Shown here: positions 1 to 8,449 of the stretch, one piece after another | Layout: each line of letters opens with the position of its first letter | How positions within the stretch are numbered: the stretch's first letter is position 1 | DNA from: an uncultured Prevotellaceae bacterium | Lineage (GTDB): Bacteria; Bacteroidota; Bacteroidia; Bacteroidales; UBA932 | Direction of reading: 5' to 3' | Length of the DNA stretch: 34,286 bases | Assembly (NCBI GenBank): GCA_900314395.1 | Contig: OMVB01000088.1 | Span: 1 to 34,286 of the forward strand | The notes under the pieces: generated by a model | The model's database searches: none | Seen by the model: only the letters and a program-made list of their open reading frames with translations | Told to the model about the DNA's origin: nothing | Program-made: the position numbers and the translations under genes

Positions 1-1075
1 TGCGGATTTCCTGGTAACCGTCCTTCATCGTCTGGATATACTCCTGGTCCGAGGTGAGGCGAATAACCTCGTTGACAACATTTTCGGGAGTAAAATAGTA
101 CTGAAGCAACTCCTTGAAGACTTTGCGGCCGGCAATCAGGTTGCCCAGGCTTACACAGTCAATTTTGATAATCCTTTTGGCGATGGCGGCATTCAAGGCG
201 CTGGTGGCATAGACAACAACCTGCGGAGTGCCTACGATAGCCGTTTCCAGCGATGCGGTACCGGAGTTTACAACAGCAGCCTTTGCATGGCGGACGATAT
301 TCTGTGTCTGGCCAAAAATCACTTGCAACTTGCTGTCCGGGCCTGCCCACAGGGCGTAATCCTCCATTGAACGCGACGGAGCGCCGGCAACGAGGAATTT
401 GTAGTCTTCATAACCGGGAGTCGCGGACAGAATATCAGCAAACTGTTTGAAAACAGGCATCATATACTTGACCTCACCCTTTCTGGAGCCGGCCAGAAGG
501 GCGATATAAGGCTTGCCGCAGGCTGCTTCCGGGGCGGGCAAATGAGCGTTATTGTCTACAGCATCGATAAGAGGATTGCCGCAATAGACATATGAAATGC
601 CCTTTTTGTCGAAGTATTCTTTTTCAAACGGGAAAACGATGAAGAGTTTGTCCACGAACTTCTTTATTTTGCGGATTCTGCCCTCCCTGGAGGCCCATAC
701 CTTCGGTGCGATATACCAGAAGACCTTAAGACCGTGATTATGGGCGAATTCGGCAATTTTCAGGTTGAAACCGGGATAATCGATAAGTATTATCACATCC
801 GGCTGCCAGGAAAGGATATCCTGCATGCAAAATTTCAGATTGGCGGAGATCGTCCGTGCCTTCAGAAGTACCTCTTTGAAGCCCATCACGGCAGTGTCCT
901 TATAGTCTTTGACCATGGCTGCTACCCCGGGCCTGTAAGCCTGTGATACATCGTTCATGAAAGAGCCTCCCCAAAAGCGGACATCGGCCTTGGGGTCCTT
1001 TTCAAAAAGGCCCTTCATAAGATTCGATCCATGCAAATCTCCGGATGCTTCACCAGCTATAATATAGTACTTCAT
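1..1075 (-). CDS. lpxB: Lipid-A-disaccharide synthase LpxB (3' end outside window)
   Basis: LpxB joins UDP-2,3-diacylglucosamine to lipid X to make the lipid A disaccharide, at the cytoplasmic face of the inner membrane. I translated the minus strand from the ATG at 1075. It begins MKYYIIAGEASGDLHGSNL, the hallmark LpxB N-terminus. It continues with IDYPGFNL, then IAPKVWASREGRIRKIKK (family form SPKVWAW.. RvkkIkk) and YVYCGNPLIDAV (family form YVGHPL). About 358 codons are visible, so only the last 20-30 residues of a normal 375-390 residue protein are missing past position 1. It is the last visible gene of the minus-strand operon and lies 14 bp after the antiporter stop. No promoter is seen directly upstream, so it is probably co-transcribed with yidC and the antiporter. 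Confidence 0.95.
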   Translation of the reverse strand, partial: MKYYIIAGEASGDLHGSNLMKGLFEKDPKADVRFWGGSFMNDVSQAYRPGVAAMVKDYKDTAVMGFKEVLLKARTISANLKFCMQDILSWQPDVIILIDYPGFNLKIAEFAHNHGLKVFWYIAPKVWASREGRIRKIKKFVDKLFIVFPFEKEYFDKKGISYVYCGNPLIDAVDNNAHLPAPEAACGKPYIALLAGSRKGEVKYMMPVFKQFADILSATPGYEDYKFLVAGAPSRSMEDYALWAGPDSKLQVIFGQTQNIVRHAKAAVVNSGTASLETAIVGTPQVVVYATSALNAAIAKRIIKIDCVSLGNLIAGRKVFKELLQYYFTPENVVNEVIRLTSDQEYIQTMKDGYQEIR

Positions 1076-1089
1076 ATAGTCTGAAATCT

Positions 1090-3345
1090 TTAGGTTTGAA
1101 GCAAAATGGCGACGTCCTCCTTTTGGCCAACCACCCAAACAACGTCACCAGTCGTAAAGGGGATATCCACTGCGGGCTGATACAGTTTGCCATCCTTGGT
1201 CTCTACTCCTGCGATTAGGCAGTGATAATCCTTTCTGATGCCACACTCCCGGATAGTCTTCCCGTTGAACGGAGACTGTTCGTGTATGATTACCTGGCGC
1301 AGAACCATCTCGCTGCGAATCGCGATGTCGTCGTCCATAACCCGGCCACTGGCCTTGAGCTCCAGGGAGAAGACTTCCATATCTGTATCAGTGCCAATTA
1401 CTTGCAGGACATCCTGCGGGAAAATATGCTCATGCGCTTCCGGAACGTTAATCCTGACATTTCCGCGCAAAATGGAAGCAACATGAATGCTGAAGCGCCG
1501 CCCAAGATTAAGCTCTGCAAGCGTTTTACCAGCCCACTCGGAATCGCCAGGAACAGTGAAATCGGCAAAATGCAAATCCTTGGAAATAAGGCGGGAAGCG
1601 TACTCCGGCTGCTTCTTTCCAAGATATTCCGCCTGCACGTCCCGTGCCCTTAGGTTATCCCTGAAATTACTCTCTATCCTGAGCGACTGCCTGCGGATAA
1701 GCCGGCTGCTCAGAATGAACATAATAGCCGCAAACGCCAGCAGGAACACCGGGATACCCCTCAGGTGGAAGAGACTGTAAAGGACATAGAAAATAAAGCC
1801 CATCGCAATCAGCATACGGATAACCACAATCGCCACAAGCGGGGCAACGTAATTGCGGTTCTCTGACCACAGGGTCTTGAAATCATCGGAAAAAGTATGC
1901 CTGAGACTGATCGTATAGAGGAAAGGTCCCAGGACAAGGAGTATAACCAGCGCCGATATCGCCTTTCCAACGGCCCCGGGGAGGATATTGTCCATCAGCG
2001 GAACAAACCAGAGGAAAGCAACAGCTGTAATAGCAAAAGACACAATTCCATATATGAGAACAGTGCCGATGGTAGATTTAAGATACTTCCGCCAGCTGCT
2101 GGTATCTTCCGTTGCCGTAGTGGCACCCCTGGACGCATAGCGATCCGCCACAGCCAGCCACTTGGCCGGCAGGTGCCTGCTAACAAAGCCATATACGGGC
2201 TCTGCAAGGCGGATCATGTATGGCGTCAGGAAAATAGTAATAACGGATACTGCAACCACAATCGGGTACAGGAAATCACTGGTCACCTTGAGCGACTGTC
2301 CCAGGGCGGCGATAATAAAGGCAAACTCGCCTATCTGCGTAAGGCTGAATCCGCATTCAAACGCCGTCTTAAGCGATTGTCCGGACAACAGGACACCGAT
2401 GGTTGCAAAAGTCGCCTGGCCGATGATAACGGTAAGTGTAATGACGATAATGGGGACGGCATACTGCAAAATCATAGCCGGATCCACCATCATTCCTACA
2501 GACACGAAGAACACTGCGCCAAAGAGGTCTTTAACGGGACTTACAAGTTTGTCAATACGCTCAGCCTCAAGGGTTTCCGCAAGGATGGAGCCCATGATAA
2601 ACGCACCGAAGGCAGCGGAAAAGCCCATTGCCGCGGCAAACACTACCATGCCGAAGCAAAGCCCCAGCGCAACTATGAGCAGGGTCTCTCCGGAGAGCAT
2701 CTTGCGGGTTTTCTTAAGGAGAATCGGTATTACATACAATCCTACGACAAACCACAGCACAAGGAAGAAAGCCAGTTTGGCGATGCTCCGGACAAGTTCA
2801 AAGCCGTTCACACTGTTACTAACGGCGATGGTGGACAGCATAACCATAAGGACAACTGCCAGGATATCCTCCAGGATAAGTATGCTCAGCACCAGGCCGG
2901 TGAACTGTTTCTTGCGCAGACCAAGATCGTCAAACGCCTTGTAAATAATTGTGGTAGAGGACATTGCAATCATTCCACCAAGGAAGAGAGCATCCATCTT
3001 CTGCCAGCCGAAGAATGAACCCACGGTAAAGCCCAGGAAAATCATTCCAACTATTATGACAAGGGCCGCCACAACGGCCGTTCCGCCTACCTTGAGTATC
3101 TTTTTAAAACTGAATTCAAGGCCAAGGGCGAACAGGAGGAAGATTACACCGATATCGGACCAGAGATGTACGTTGACTGTGTCCACAACGGACGGAAGCA
3201 GGCCGAAGTGAGGACCTGCCAGGAAACCGGCCACTATGTAACCTAGCACAAGCGGCTGTCCAAGCTTCTTGAATATCAACGTCATAGCGCCTGCGAAGAT
3301 AAGAATCAACGCAAGGTCCTTTATCATTGGTTCAAGTTCTCCCAT
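1090..3345 (-). CDS. CPA2-family cation:proton antiporter with two C-terminal RCK_C (TrkA-C) domains
   Basis: This 751-residue membrane protein is predicted to exchange K+ or Na+ for H+ across the inner membrane. Residues about 10-400 form a Na+/H+ exchanger domain of about 12 helices, starting LILIFAGAMTLIFKKLGQPL and GYIVAGFLAGP, typical of KefB-like CPA2 transporters. After it come four or five further hydrophobic helices (about 430-560), then two RCK_C/TrkA-C regulatory domains (about 590-675 and 680-751; the second ends TTGDVVWVVGQKEDV). I see no Rossmann-type TrkA-N domain, so the glutathione/NAD gating of KefB/KefC is not expected. The ATG at 3345 lies 1 bp after the yggS stop. A second ATG at 3326 (MIKDLALIL) is possible and has GGGAG upstream, but the longer N-terminus fits what I know of the family. 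The transported ion cannot be told from sequence. Confidence 0.88.
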   Translation of the reverse strand: MGELEPMIKDLALILIFAGAMTLIFKKLGQPLVLGYIVAGFLAGPHFGLLPSVVDTVNVHLWSDIGVIFLLFALGLEFSFKKILKVGGTAVVAALVIIVGMIFLGFTVGSFFGWQKMDALFLGGMIAMSSTTIIYKAFDDLGLRKKQFTGLVLSILILEDILAVVLMVMLSTIAVSNSVNGFELVRSIAKLAFFLVLWFVVGLYVIPILLKKTRKMLSGETLLIVALGLCFGMVVFAAAMGFSAAFGAFIMGSILAETLEAERIDKLVSPVKDLFGAVFFVSVGMMVDPAMILQYAVPIIVITLTVIIGQATFATIGVLLSGQSLKTAFECGFSLTQIGEFAFIIAALGQSLKVTSDFLYPIVVAVSVITIFLTPYMIRLAEPVYGFVSRHLPAKWLAVADRYASRGATTATEDTSSWRKYLKSTIGTVLIYGIVSFAITAVAFLWFVPLMDNILPGAVGKAISALVILLVLGPFLYTISLRHTFSDDFKTLWSENRNYVAPLVAIVVIRMLIAMGFIFYVLYSLFHLRGIPVFLLAFAAIMFILSSRLIRRQSLRIESNFRDNLRARDVQAEYLGKKQPEYASRLISKDLHFADFTVPGDSEWAGKTLAELNLGRRFSIHVASILRGNVRINVPEAHEHIFPQDVLQVIGTDTDMEVFSLELKASGRVMDDDIAIRSEMVLRQVIIHEQSPFNGKTIRECGIRKDYHCLIAGVETKDGKLYQPAVDIPFTTGDVVWVVGQKEDVAILLQT

Positions 3346-3346
3346 A

Positions 3347-3997
3347 TCAATATACTCTGCTGCCGAAGATGGCCGTTCCTATCCTGACGATTGTGGCACC
3401 GTATTCAAGCGCTACGGGCCAGTCTCCGGACATTCCGATGCTTAACTGGTCAAATCTGTCAAGCTGCGGGAAATTGTTATTAATCAATTGTTTAAAGTCG
3501 CTGATTTTACGGAAGTCGGCGCGGATTACAGCTTCATCGGAGGTATTTGTTGCCATACCCATGAGACCGCGGAGCCGCACTCCCCTCCATTGGCGGGACA
3601 ACAGCGGCAGAATCTCTTCACAGGAGAAGCCCTGCTTTGTTTCTTCCGCGGCGACGTGGAGCTCCAAAAGGACATCGGTCACCCGGCCGTTTTCAACGCC
3701 CCATCGGTCTATAGCCTCAAGAAGATGCAGGGAATCAACGGACTCCACCATTTTCACATAGGGCAGGACCATCTTAAGTTTATTGGTCTGCAAATGGCCG
3801 ATAAAGTGCCAGCAGATGTCCTTGGGCAAAGCATTAACCTTGGCCATGAGTTCCTGCGGCCGGCTCTCTCCGAAGCACCTGTGACCGGCACGGTAAGCCT
3901 CCATTACAGCCTCTGCCGGATGAAATTTTGAAACTGCCACCAGGAGCACTCCAGATGGCAGTTTATCAAGTATGGCTCTTAAATTATCTTCTACCAT
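3347..3997 (-). CDS. yggS: YggS/PROSC family PLP-binding protein
   Basis: YggS (PLPBP) carries pyridoxal phosphate and takes part in vitamin B6 and amino-acid homeostasis; it has no firmly assigned catalytic reaction. The 216-residue product is a single alanine-racemase-like barrel. It has the PLP lysine in LLVAVSKFHP (about Lys24), WHFIGHLQTNK, the LMGMATNTSDE strand and the phosphate-binding end LSIGMSGDWPVALEYGATIV followed by RIGTAIFG. The frame is open further upstream, but that part overlaps yidC in another frame and is not family-like. I therefore start at the ATG at 3997 (MVEDNLRAIL), which overlaps the yidC stop by 14 bp. The overlap on one side and the 1-bp gap to the antiporter on the other suggest translational coupling. 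Confidence 0.93.
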   Translation of the reverse strand: MVEDNLRAILDKLPSGVLLVAVSKFHPAEAVMEAYRAGHRCFGESRPQELMAKVNALPKDICWHFIGHLQTNKLKMVLPYVKMVESVDSLHLLEAIDRWGVENGRVTDVLLELHVAAEETKQGFSCEEILPLLSRQWRGVRLRGLMGMATNTSDEAVIRADFRKISDFKQLINNNFPQLDRFDQLSIGMSGDWPVALEYGATIVRIGTAIFGSRVY

Positions 3998-5900
3998 TAC
4001 GCTGCTGTTGTTGCTGTCTTCTCTGGGCTTCTTCCAGCATCTGCTGCCACCTGCTCTTTGCAGCGGGCTTATTCTCCGATGCACGCAGACGTGCGTAAAC
4101 ATCCTCCGGCTTCACTACCCACTTGCGGATAATCCAGGTCGTAATCATCGTAATGATATTGGAAAGCAAATAGTAGTAGCTAAGACCGGATGAAAGGCTG
4201 TTACAGATGACAAACATCATGATAGGCATGAAGTAAACCGTCATGAAACGCATCATCTTGCCGTTGGGGTCGTTGCTGGACATCTGTGTCTGGGTGATCT
4301 TGGTATAGAAGAACATGGACACGGCCATCAGCAGGGCGAACAGTGAAAGGTGGTCTCCGATAAGCGGGATACTGGTGCCGAAGTTGACCACTGAATCGTA
4401 TGCACTGAGGTCTTCAGCCCAAAGGAAAGGCTGCTGACGAAGCTCGATAGATGCAGGGAAGAACCGGAACATAGCCCACAGAATCGGGAACTGGAGCAAC
4501 ATCGGCAGGCAACCGCCGAACATGCTTGCTCCCGCCCGTTTATAAAGGGCCATCGTCGCCTGCTGTTTCTTCATTGCATCCTCCGGCTTGGGATATTTTG
4601 CATTGATTTTTTCAACCTCCGGTTTCAGGATCTGCATCTTTGCCGATGATGAGAAGGATTTATACGACAGAGGGAATACCACAATCTTGATGAAGATGGT
4701 CATCAGGAGGATGATGATACCGAAGTTGAGGTTGAAGCCGTTCAGGAAGTCGAATACCGGGATAATCACATACTTGGTGAAAAGGCCGATGATGCTTCCT
4801 CCCAGAGGGATGGTCTTCTCATATTTCTGGTCCAGAGCCTTAAGTCCGCGGTAGCTGTTGGGACCGAAGTAGAACTCGTGTTCGTAAACCCTGTCTGCCG
4901 TGGAAGTAAGGTCAAGTTCCTTCTTGAAACGTGCGCCACAGGCCATCAGGAAGTGCCCGGGCTCGTTTTCCGGAACAAATACTACTGCCGACTGCAGGGC
5001 GTCGAAGTTGTCCTTTGCCCTGAAGATTGCAGAGAAGAACTGCTGGTGATATGCCAGCCAGGAAATCTTTGAATTGACGGAAACGTTGCCATTGCGGCCC
5101 TTTGCGAACTCCTCAGGGTCGTTATCGCCGTCAAGACGGTAAGCAGCCTTGGAGTACTGGACCTCATTGCGATAGCCCTTTTCCATCCTGGGGATTACCA
5201 CGTTCCAGTCTACATCATAAGAAAATACGTTCTTGGGGATGTTCAGGTTTACAAATGACAGCTTGTTATCTACAAGATAAGAATCTTTCTTGAGGGTGTA
5301 AGCCTGCTCTATGTAACCGCCGCCGGTAAAAGGAAGGCGCATTACAACGGAACTGTCCGTTACGCTGGCAATCTCAAAGTTAAAGTCCTTTGTATTGACG
5401 AGCTCATTTACGTAAATAGCTACGTTATAAGTACATGAGTTGGGGTTTACAGCACAGTTGAAAATGTAAAGGTCACTCTTGTCATAGTTTGCATAATCCT
5501 TTACATGTGCGGAATAAGGCTGACCGCCTTTTGTTGTAAGGGTAACTTCCAGTTTATCATTTGAAAGGGTAACCAGCTGGGCCTCTGCGGCCTCTGAAGC
5601 CTTGACAAGAAGGCTGTCCTGATAAGCAGCAGCTGCTGCAACGACAGGGGCTGTCTCCTCAGGAACGGCTTCTACCTCTTCCTTAATGACGCCGGCCGCG
5701 ATAAGAGAGTCTCTTCTGGCCCCGGCAATTGAATCTGCTATCCTCTGCGCCTCACGCTGTATAAGCTCTACAGAATCTGCAATGTGCTTCTGGGCTATCT
5801 GTGCAGCGCGCTGCTTCTCCATCTGTTTTGACTGGAACATCATAAAGCCGATCATGATGACGGCTATGAGCACCCAGCCTACAACGGTATTTTTCTTCAT
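3984..5900 (-). CDS. yidC: Membrane protein insertase YidC
   Basis: YidC inserts and folds inner-membrane proteins, alone or with SecYEG. The 638-residue length is that of the long Gram-negative form. There is an N-terminal membrane anchor (WVLIAVIMIGFMMFQ), then a charged coiled region rich in Ala/Glu/Ile to about residue 80. A periplasmic beta domain spans about 100-360. The conserved Oxa1 core (about 380-610) includes IIPVFDFLNGFNLNFGIIIL, PLSYKSFSSSAKMQILKPEV and GGCLPMLLQFPILWAMFRFF. The tail is glutamine/arginine-rich and basic (RRQQQQQRNGRR), as expected for ribosome contact. The start at 5900 is 2 bp after the stop of the DUF349-repeat gene, so the two are co-transcribed. Confidence 0.96.
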   Translation of the reverse strand: MKKNTVVGWVLIAVIMIGFMMFQSKQMEKQRAAQIAQKHIADSVELIQREAQRIADSIAGARRDSLIAAGVIKEEVEAVPEETAPVVAAAAAYQDSLLVKASEAAEAQLVTLSNDKLEVTLTTKGGQPYSAHVKDYANYDKSDLYIFNCAVNPNSCTYNVAIYVNELVNTKDFNFEIASVTDSSVVMRLPFTGGGYIEQAYTLKKDSYLVDNKLSFVNLNIPKNVFSYDVDWNVVIPRMEKGYRNEVQYSKAAYRLDGDNDPEEFAKGRNGNVSVNSKISWLAYHQQFFSAIFRAKDNFDALQSAVVFVPENEPGHFLMACGARFKKELDLTSTADRVYEHEFYFGPNSYRGLKALDQKYEKTIPLGGSIIGLFTKYVIIPVFDFLNGFNLNFGIIILLMTIFIKIVVFPLSYKSFSSSAKMQILKPEVEKINAKYPKPEDAMKKQQATMALYKRAGASMFGGCLPMLLQFPILWAMFRFFPASIELRQQPFLWAEDLSAYDSVVNFGTSIPLIGDHLSLFALLMAVSMFFYTKITQTQMSSNDPNGKMMRFMTVYFMPIMMFVICNSLSSGLSYYYLLSNIITMITTWIIRKWVVKPEDVYARLRASENKPAAKSRWQQMLEEAQRRQQQQQRNGRR

Positions 5901-5902
5901 TT

Positions 5903-7660
5903 TTACTCTTCTGTTTCGTTAGTGTCCTCTTCCATCTTGAGAATCTTGGCCTCAAGTTCCTTGAGCTCCTTGCGATAGCCGTCTATCTTCTCCTGCATCT
6001 GGCTTATGAGAGCCTCTGCATTCTTGGATGCTGCAAAGAAGCCGATATTGTTTTCACATGTCTGGGCCTCCTGCTGCAGGCGGTTGTACTGCTGGATGAG
6101 CTTATCCTTCTCTGAGAGAGGCCTCTGGCTCTTCGGGGCGTTCTTTCCTGAGCTCTGGCGGCTGCTGCGGCCACCGCCCAGAAGTTCACCGAATTTCTCT
6201 GCGATAGCATCCCTGTACGCCTTGTTGATAGCATCTTTCTCACGGAAAGGAACAAAGCCGATGGCGTTCCACTTTTCCTGGAAGGACTGAAGGAGATCTT
6301 TCATGAGGCTCTTGTCCTCTGAAGGCTCCATGGCCTTGATTTCCTCTACAAGGGTCTTCTTTGCACGGAGATTCTCACGGATGCCGGACTCACTCTTAGC
6401 GTTTTCCTCCTTGCGGGCGAAGAACTCGTCGCAGGCGGCGCGGAACCTCTTCCAGAGAGCCTCTGCCTTCTTGCGGGGAACAGCGCCAATTTCCTTCCAC
6501 TCTTTCTGGAGTTGGATAAGTGCGTCGGTGGTCTTCTTCCACTCTGTGCTGTCCTTGAGGGCTTCCGCTTTCTCTACGATGGCCAGTTTACGCTCTGCGT
6601 TAACGGACATTCCGTCCTTGTATTCTGCGTAGAATACGCGCTTGCGCTCAAAGAACTTGTCATTGGCGGCGCGGAAACGGGCGTAAATCTTCTGGTTTTC
6701 CTTCTTGGAAGCGTAGCCGATGGTCTTCCATTCCTTCTGGATTTCCTCTATCTCCTTGGTGAGGGTGCTCCACTCGGATGAAGCGATCTCTTCCTTTGCA
6801 ACAATGGCCTCCACCTTCTCACAAAGGGCAACCTTGGCTGCAAGATTTTCTTCGTACTTCTCTTTTTGGCCCTCGAAGTAGGCCTGGTAATTCTTGTTTA
6901 TCTTGGCTGTAGCAGCCTTGAAGCGGTCCCAGATCTGCTCTCTGTATTCCTTGGCAACGGGGCCGAACTCCTTCCACTGCTCATGCAGTTTCTGGAGCTC
7001 CTTGAAAGCGTCGATAACGTTCTCCTCCTCTGCCAGGCGCTCTGCTTCCTCGCAGAAGCCCTGCTTGGCCTCAAGGTTCTTCTTGAAATCGAGGTCGCGC
7101 ATGTCGCGGTTGATCTGCACCTTGTCGTAGAATTTCTCTACGTAGAACTGATAGGTGTCGTTAAGGTCACGGAATGCAGAAACAGGTACAGGACCAATCT
7201 CTCTCCAGCGGGCCTGGATGGCACGGAACTCAGGGAAGGTGGCGGTAACGTCCTCCTGCTTGTCTACAAGGGCTTTCAGGTCCTCTATGACGGCCTGTTT
7301 GGCAACAAGGTTGGCGCTACGCTCTTCCTCAAGCTTGCGGGCGAATTCTGCGCGTTCCTTCTTGAAGAGGGAATACAGGTGTTTGAAGCCGTTTTCCACG
7401 GATTCGAATATGTTTGAAGAAGCCTCTGCCTCCTCTGCGGTATCGGCCGGCTTCAGTTCTGCTTTTTCCTTTGAAAGTTTTTTATAAAATGCGGTCTTGA
7501 TGTTTTCCGCCTCTTTTGCCCTCTTCATCCTTTCATCATCGGCCATAAGGCTTTCAAACTGCTTGGAGAGTTCTCCCAAAGTCATATCCGCATAGTTTAC
7601 AGCTACATCCTCAGCAGCGGGAACTTCATTTACTGCCTGGGGGTTAATTTCTTCACTCAT
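5903..7660 (-). CDS. DUF349-repeat protein
   Basis: A 585-residue, highly charged, mostly helical protein with no signal peptide or membrane segment, so predicted cytoplasmic. After an acidic N-terminus it holds at least five DUF349 repeats of about 70-75 residues. Each has a W-K-x-I/F-G core and an F-R/K-A-A-x-D/N-x-F-F helix: examples are LHEQWKEFGPVAKEYREQIW, IQKEWKTIGYASKKENQKIY, LQKEWKEIGAVPRKKAEALW and FQEKWNAIGFVPFREKDAIN. A C-terminal coiled coil covers about 515-580. The biochemical role of DUF349 proteins is not established as far as I know. It is the first gene of the yidC-yggS-antiporter-lpxB operon, which hints at a link to envelope assembly, but that is inference only. A TAnnTTTG box lies 55 bp upstream. 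Confidence 0.85.
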   Translation of the reverse strand: MSEEINPQAVNEVPAAEDVAVNYADMTLGELSKQFESLMADDERMKRAKEAENIKTAFYKKLSKEKAELKPADTAEEAEASSNIFESVENGFKHLYSLFKKERAEFARKLEEERSANLVAKQAVIEDLKALVDKQEDVTATFPEFRAIQARWREIGPVPVSAFRDLNDTYQFYVEKFYDKVQINRDMRDLDFKKNLEAKQGFCEEAERLAEEENVIDAFKELQKLHEQWKEFGPVAKEYREQIWDRFKAATAKINKNYQAYFEGQKEKYEENLAAKVALCEKVEAIVAKEEIASSEWSTLTKEIEEIQKEWKTIGYASKKENQKIYARFRAANDKFFERKRVFYAEYKDGMSVNAERKLAIVEKAEALKDSTEWKKTTDALIQLQKEWKEIGAVPRKKAEALWKRFRAACDEFFARKEENAKSESGIRENLRAKKTLVEEIKAMEPSEDKSLMKDLLQSFQEKWNAIGFVPFREKDAINKAYRDAIAEKFGELLGGGRSSRQSSGKNAPKSQRPLSEKDKLIQQYNRLQQEAQTCENNIGFFAASKNAEALISQMQEKIDGYRKELKELEAKILKMEEDTNETEE

Positions 7661-7711
7661 AATTAAAGTTTTATAAAATAAAAAATCAGTTTTTCCGGTT
7701 AAGTTTCAAGA

Positions 7712-7742
7712 TTGCAAATATAACAATATTTATTTATTTTTG
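7712..7742 (+). promoter_or_regulatory. Probable trmD promoter (Bacteroidota type)
   Basis: TTG at 7712-7714 and TATTTTTG at 7735-7742 are 20 bp apart, matching the Bacteroidota sigma consensus TTTG-N19-TAnnTTTG. Transcription would begin near 7749, giving a leader of about 22 nt before the trmD ATG. Confidence 0.6.
7715..7722 (-). promoter_or_regulatory. Probable -7 box for the DUF349-yidC-lpxB operon
   Basis: On the minus strand this is TATATTTG, an exact match to the Bacteroidota -7 consensus TAnnTTTG, about 55 bp before the DUF349-protein ATG. I see no good TTTG at the -33 spacing. It lies inside the trmD promoter on the other strand, so the two divergent promoters overlap. Confidence 0.5.
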
Positions 7743-7771
7743 CCGATGATTTACATATTTATTTGAAGCCG

Positions 7772-8449
7772 ATGAGAATTGATATACTTACCGTTGTTCC
7801 GGAACTGCTTGACAGCCCGCTCAGTCACTCTATCGTAGGACGCGCCATTAAGAAAGGCCTTGTGGAAATCCATATCCACAATCTGCGGCAGTACGGCCTG
7901 GGCCCGCGCCAGAATGTAGACGACTACAGTTACGGCGGGGACGCCGGCATGGTAATGATGGTGGAGCCGGTAGACAAAATGATTGCCCAGCTTAAATCAG
8001 AGCGTGACTACGACGAGGTCATTTATATGTCCCCGGACGGCGAAATCCTGGACCAGGGCATCGCCAATGAGCTGTCTCTCAAGGAAAACATCATCATTCT
8101 CTGCGGCCATTACAAGGGTATTGACCATCGCATCCGCGAGCATCTTATAACCCGCGAGATTTCTGTGGGAGATTACGTAGTAAGCGGCGGAGAAATCCCC
8201 GCCGCCTTGCTTGCTGATTCAATTATCCGTCTTATTCCGGGTGCACTTACCGATGAGACATCGGCTCTTAGCGACAGTTTCCAGGACGGTCTTCTTTCCC
8301 CTCCTGTCTACACGCGTCCGGCAGATTACAAGGGATGGAAAGTGCCTGATGTCCTTCTTAGCGGTAATCCTAAGCTTATCCAGAAGTGGCAGGATGAGCA
8401 GGCTCTCGCCCGCACCAAGGCTCTCCGCCCGAACCTTCTTAAAAAATAA
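7772..8449 (+). CDS. trmD: tRNA (guanine-N1)-methyltransferase TrmD
   Basis: TrmD uses S-adenosylmethionine to make m1G37 in tRNAs with G36, which prevents +1 frameshifting. The product begins [20 protein letters not shown] and carries the trefoil-knot SAM site in [17 protein letters not shown] and [13 protein letters not shown]. It ends with the short C-terminal domain ([20 protein letters not shown]). At 225 residues it has the normal family length. An in-frame TTG nine bases upstream is possible, but the ATG at 7772 matches the canonical N-terminus. The TAA stop abuts the stop of the convergent TonB-dependent receptor, with no base between them. Confidence 0.96.
   Translation: MRIDILTVVPELLDSPLSHSIVGRAIKKGLVEIHIHNLRQYGLGPRQNVDDYSYGGDAGMVMMVEPVDKMIAQLKSERDYDEVIYMSPDGEILDQGIANELSLKENIIILCGHYKGIDHRIREHLITREISVGDYVVSGGEIPAALLADSIIRLIPGALTDETSALSDSFQDGLLSPPVYTRPADYKGWKVPDVLLSGNPKLIQKWQDEQALARTKALRPNLLKK

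Noticed and set aside
1897..3018. 373-codon open frame on the plus strand inside the antiporter gene
   Set aside because: Low-complexity His/Asn/Lys/Arg-rich composition typical of an antisense shadow, with no family motif. The minus-strand antiporter is clearly the real gene.
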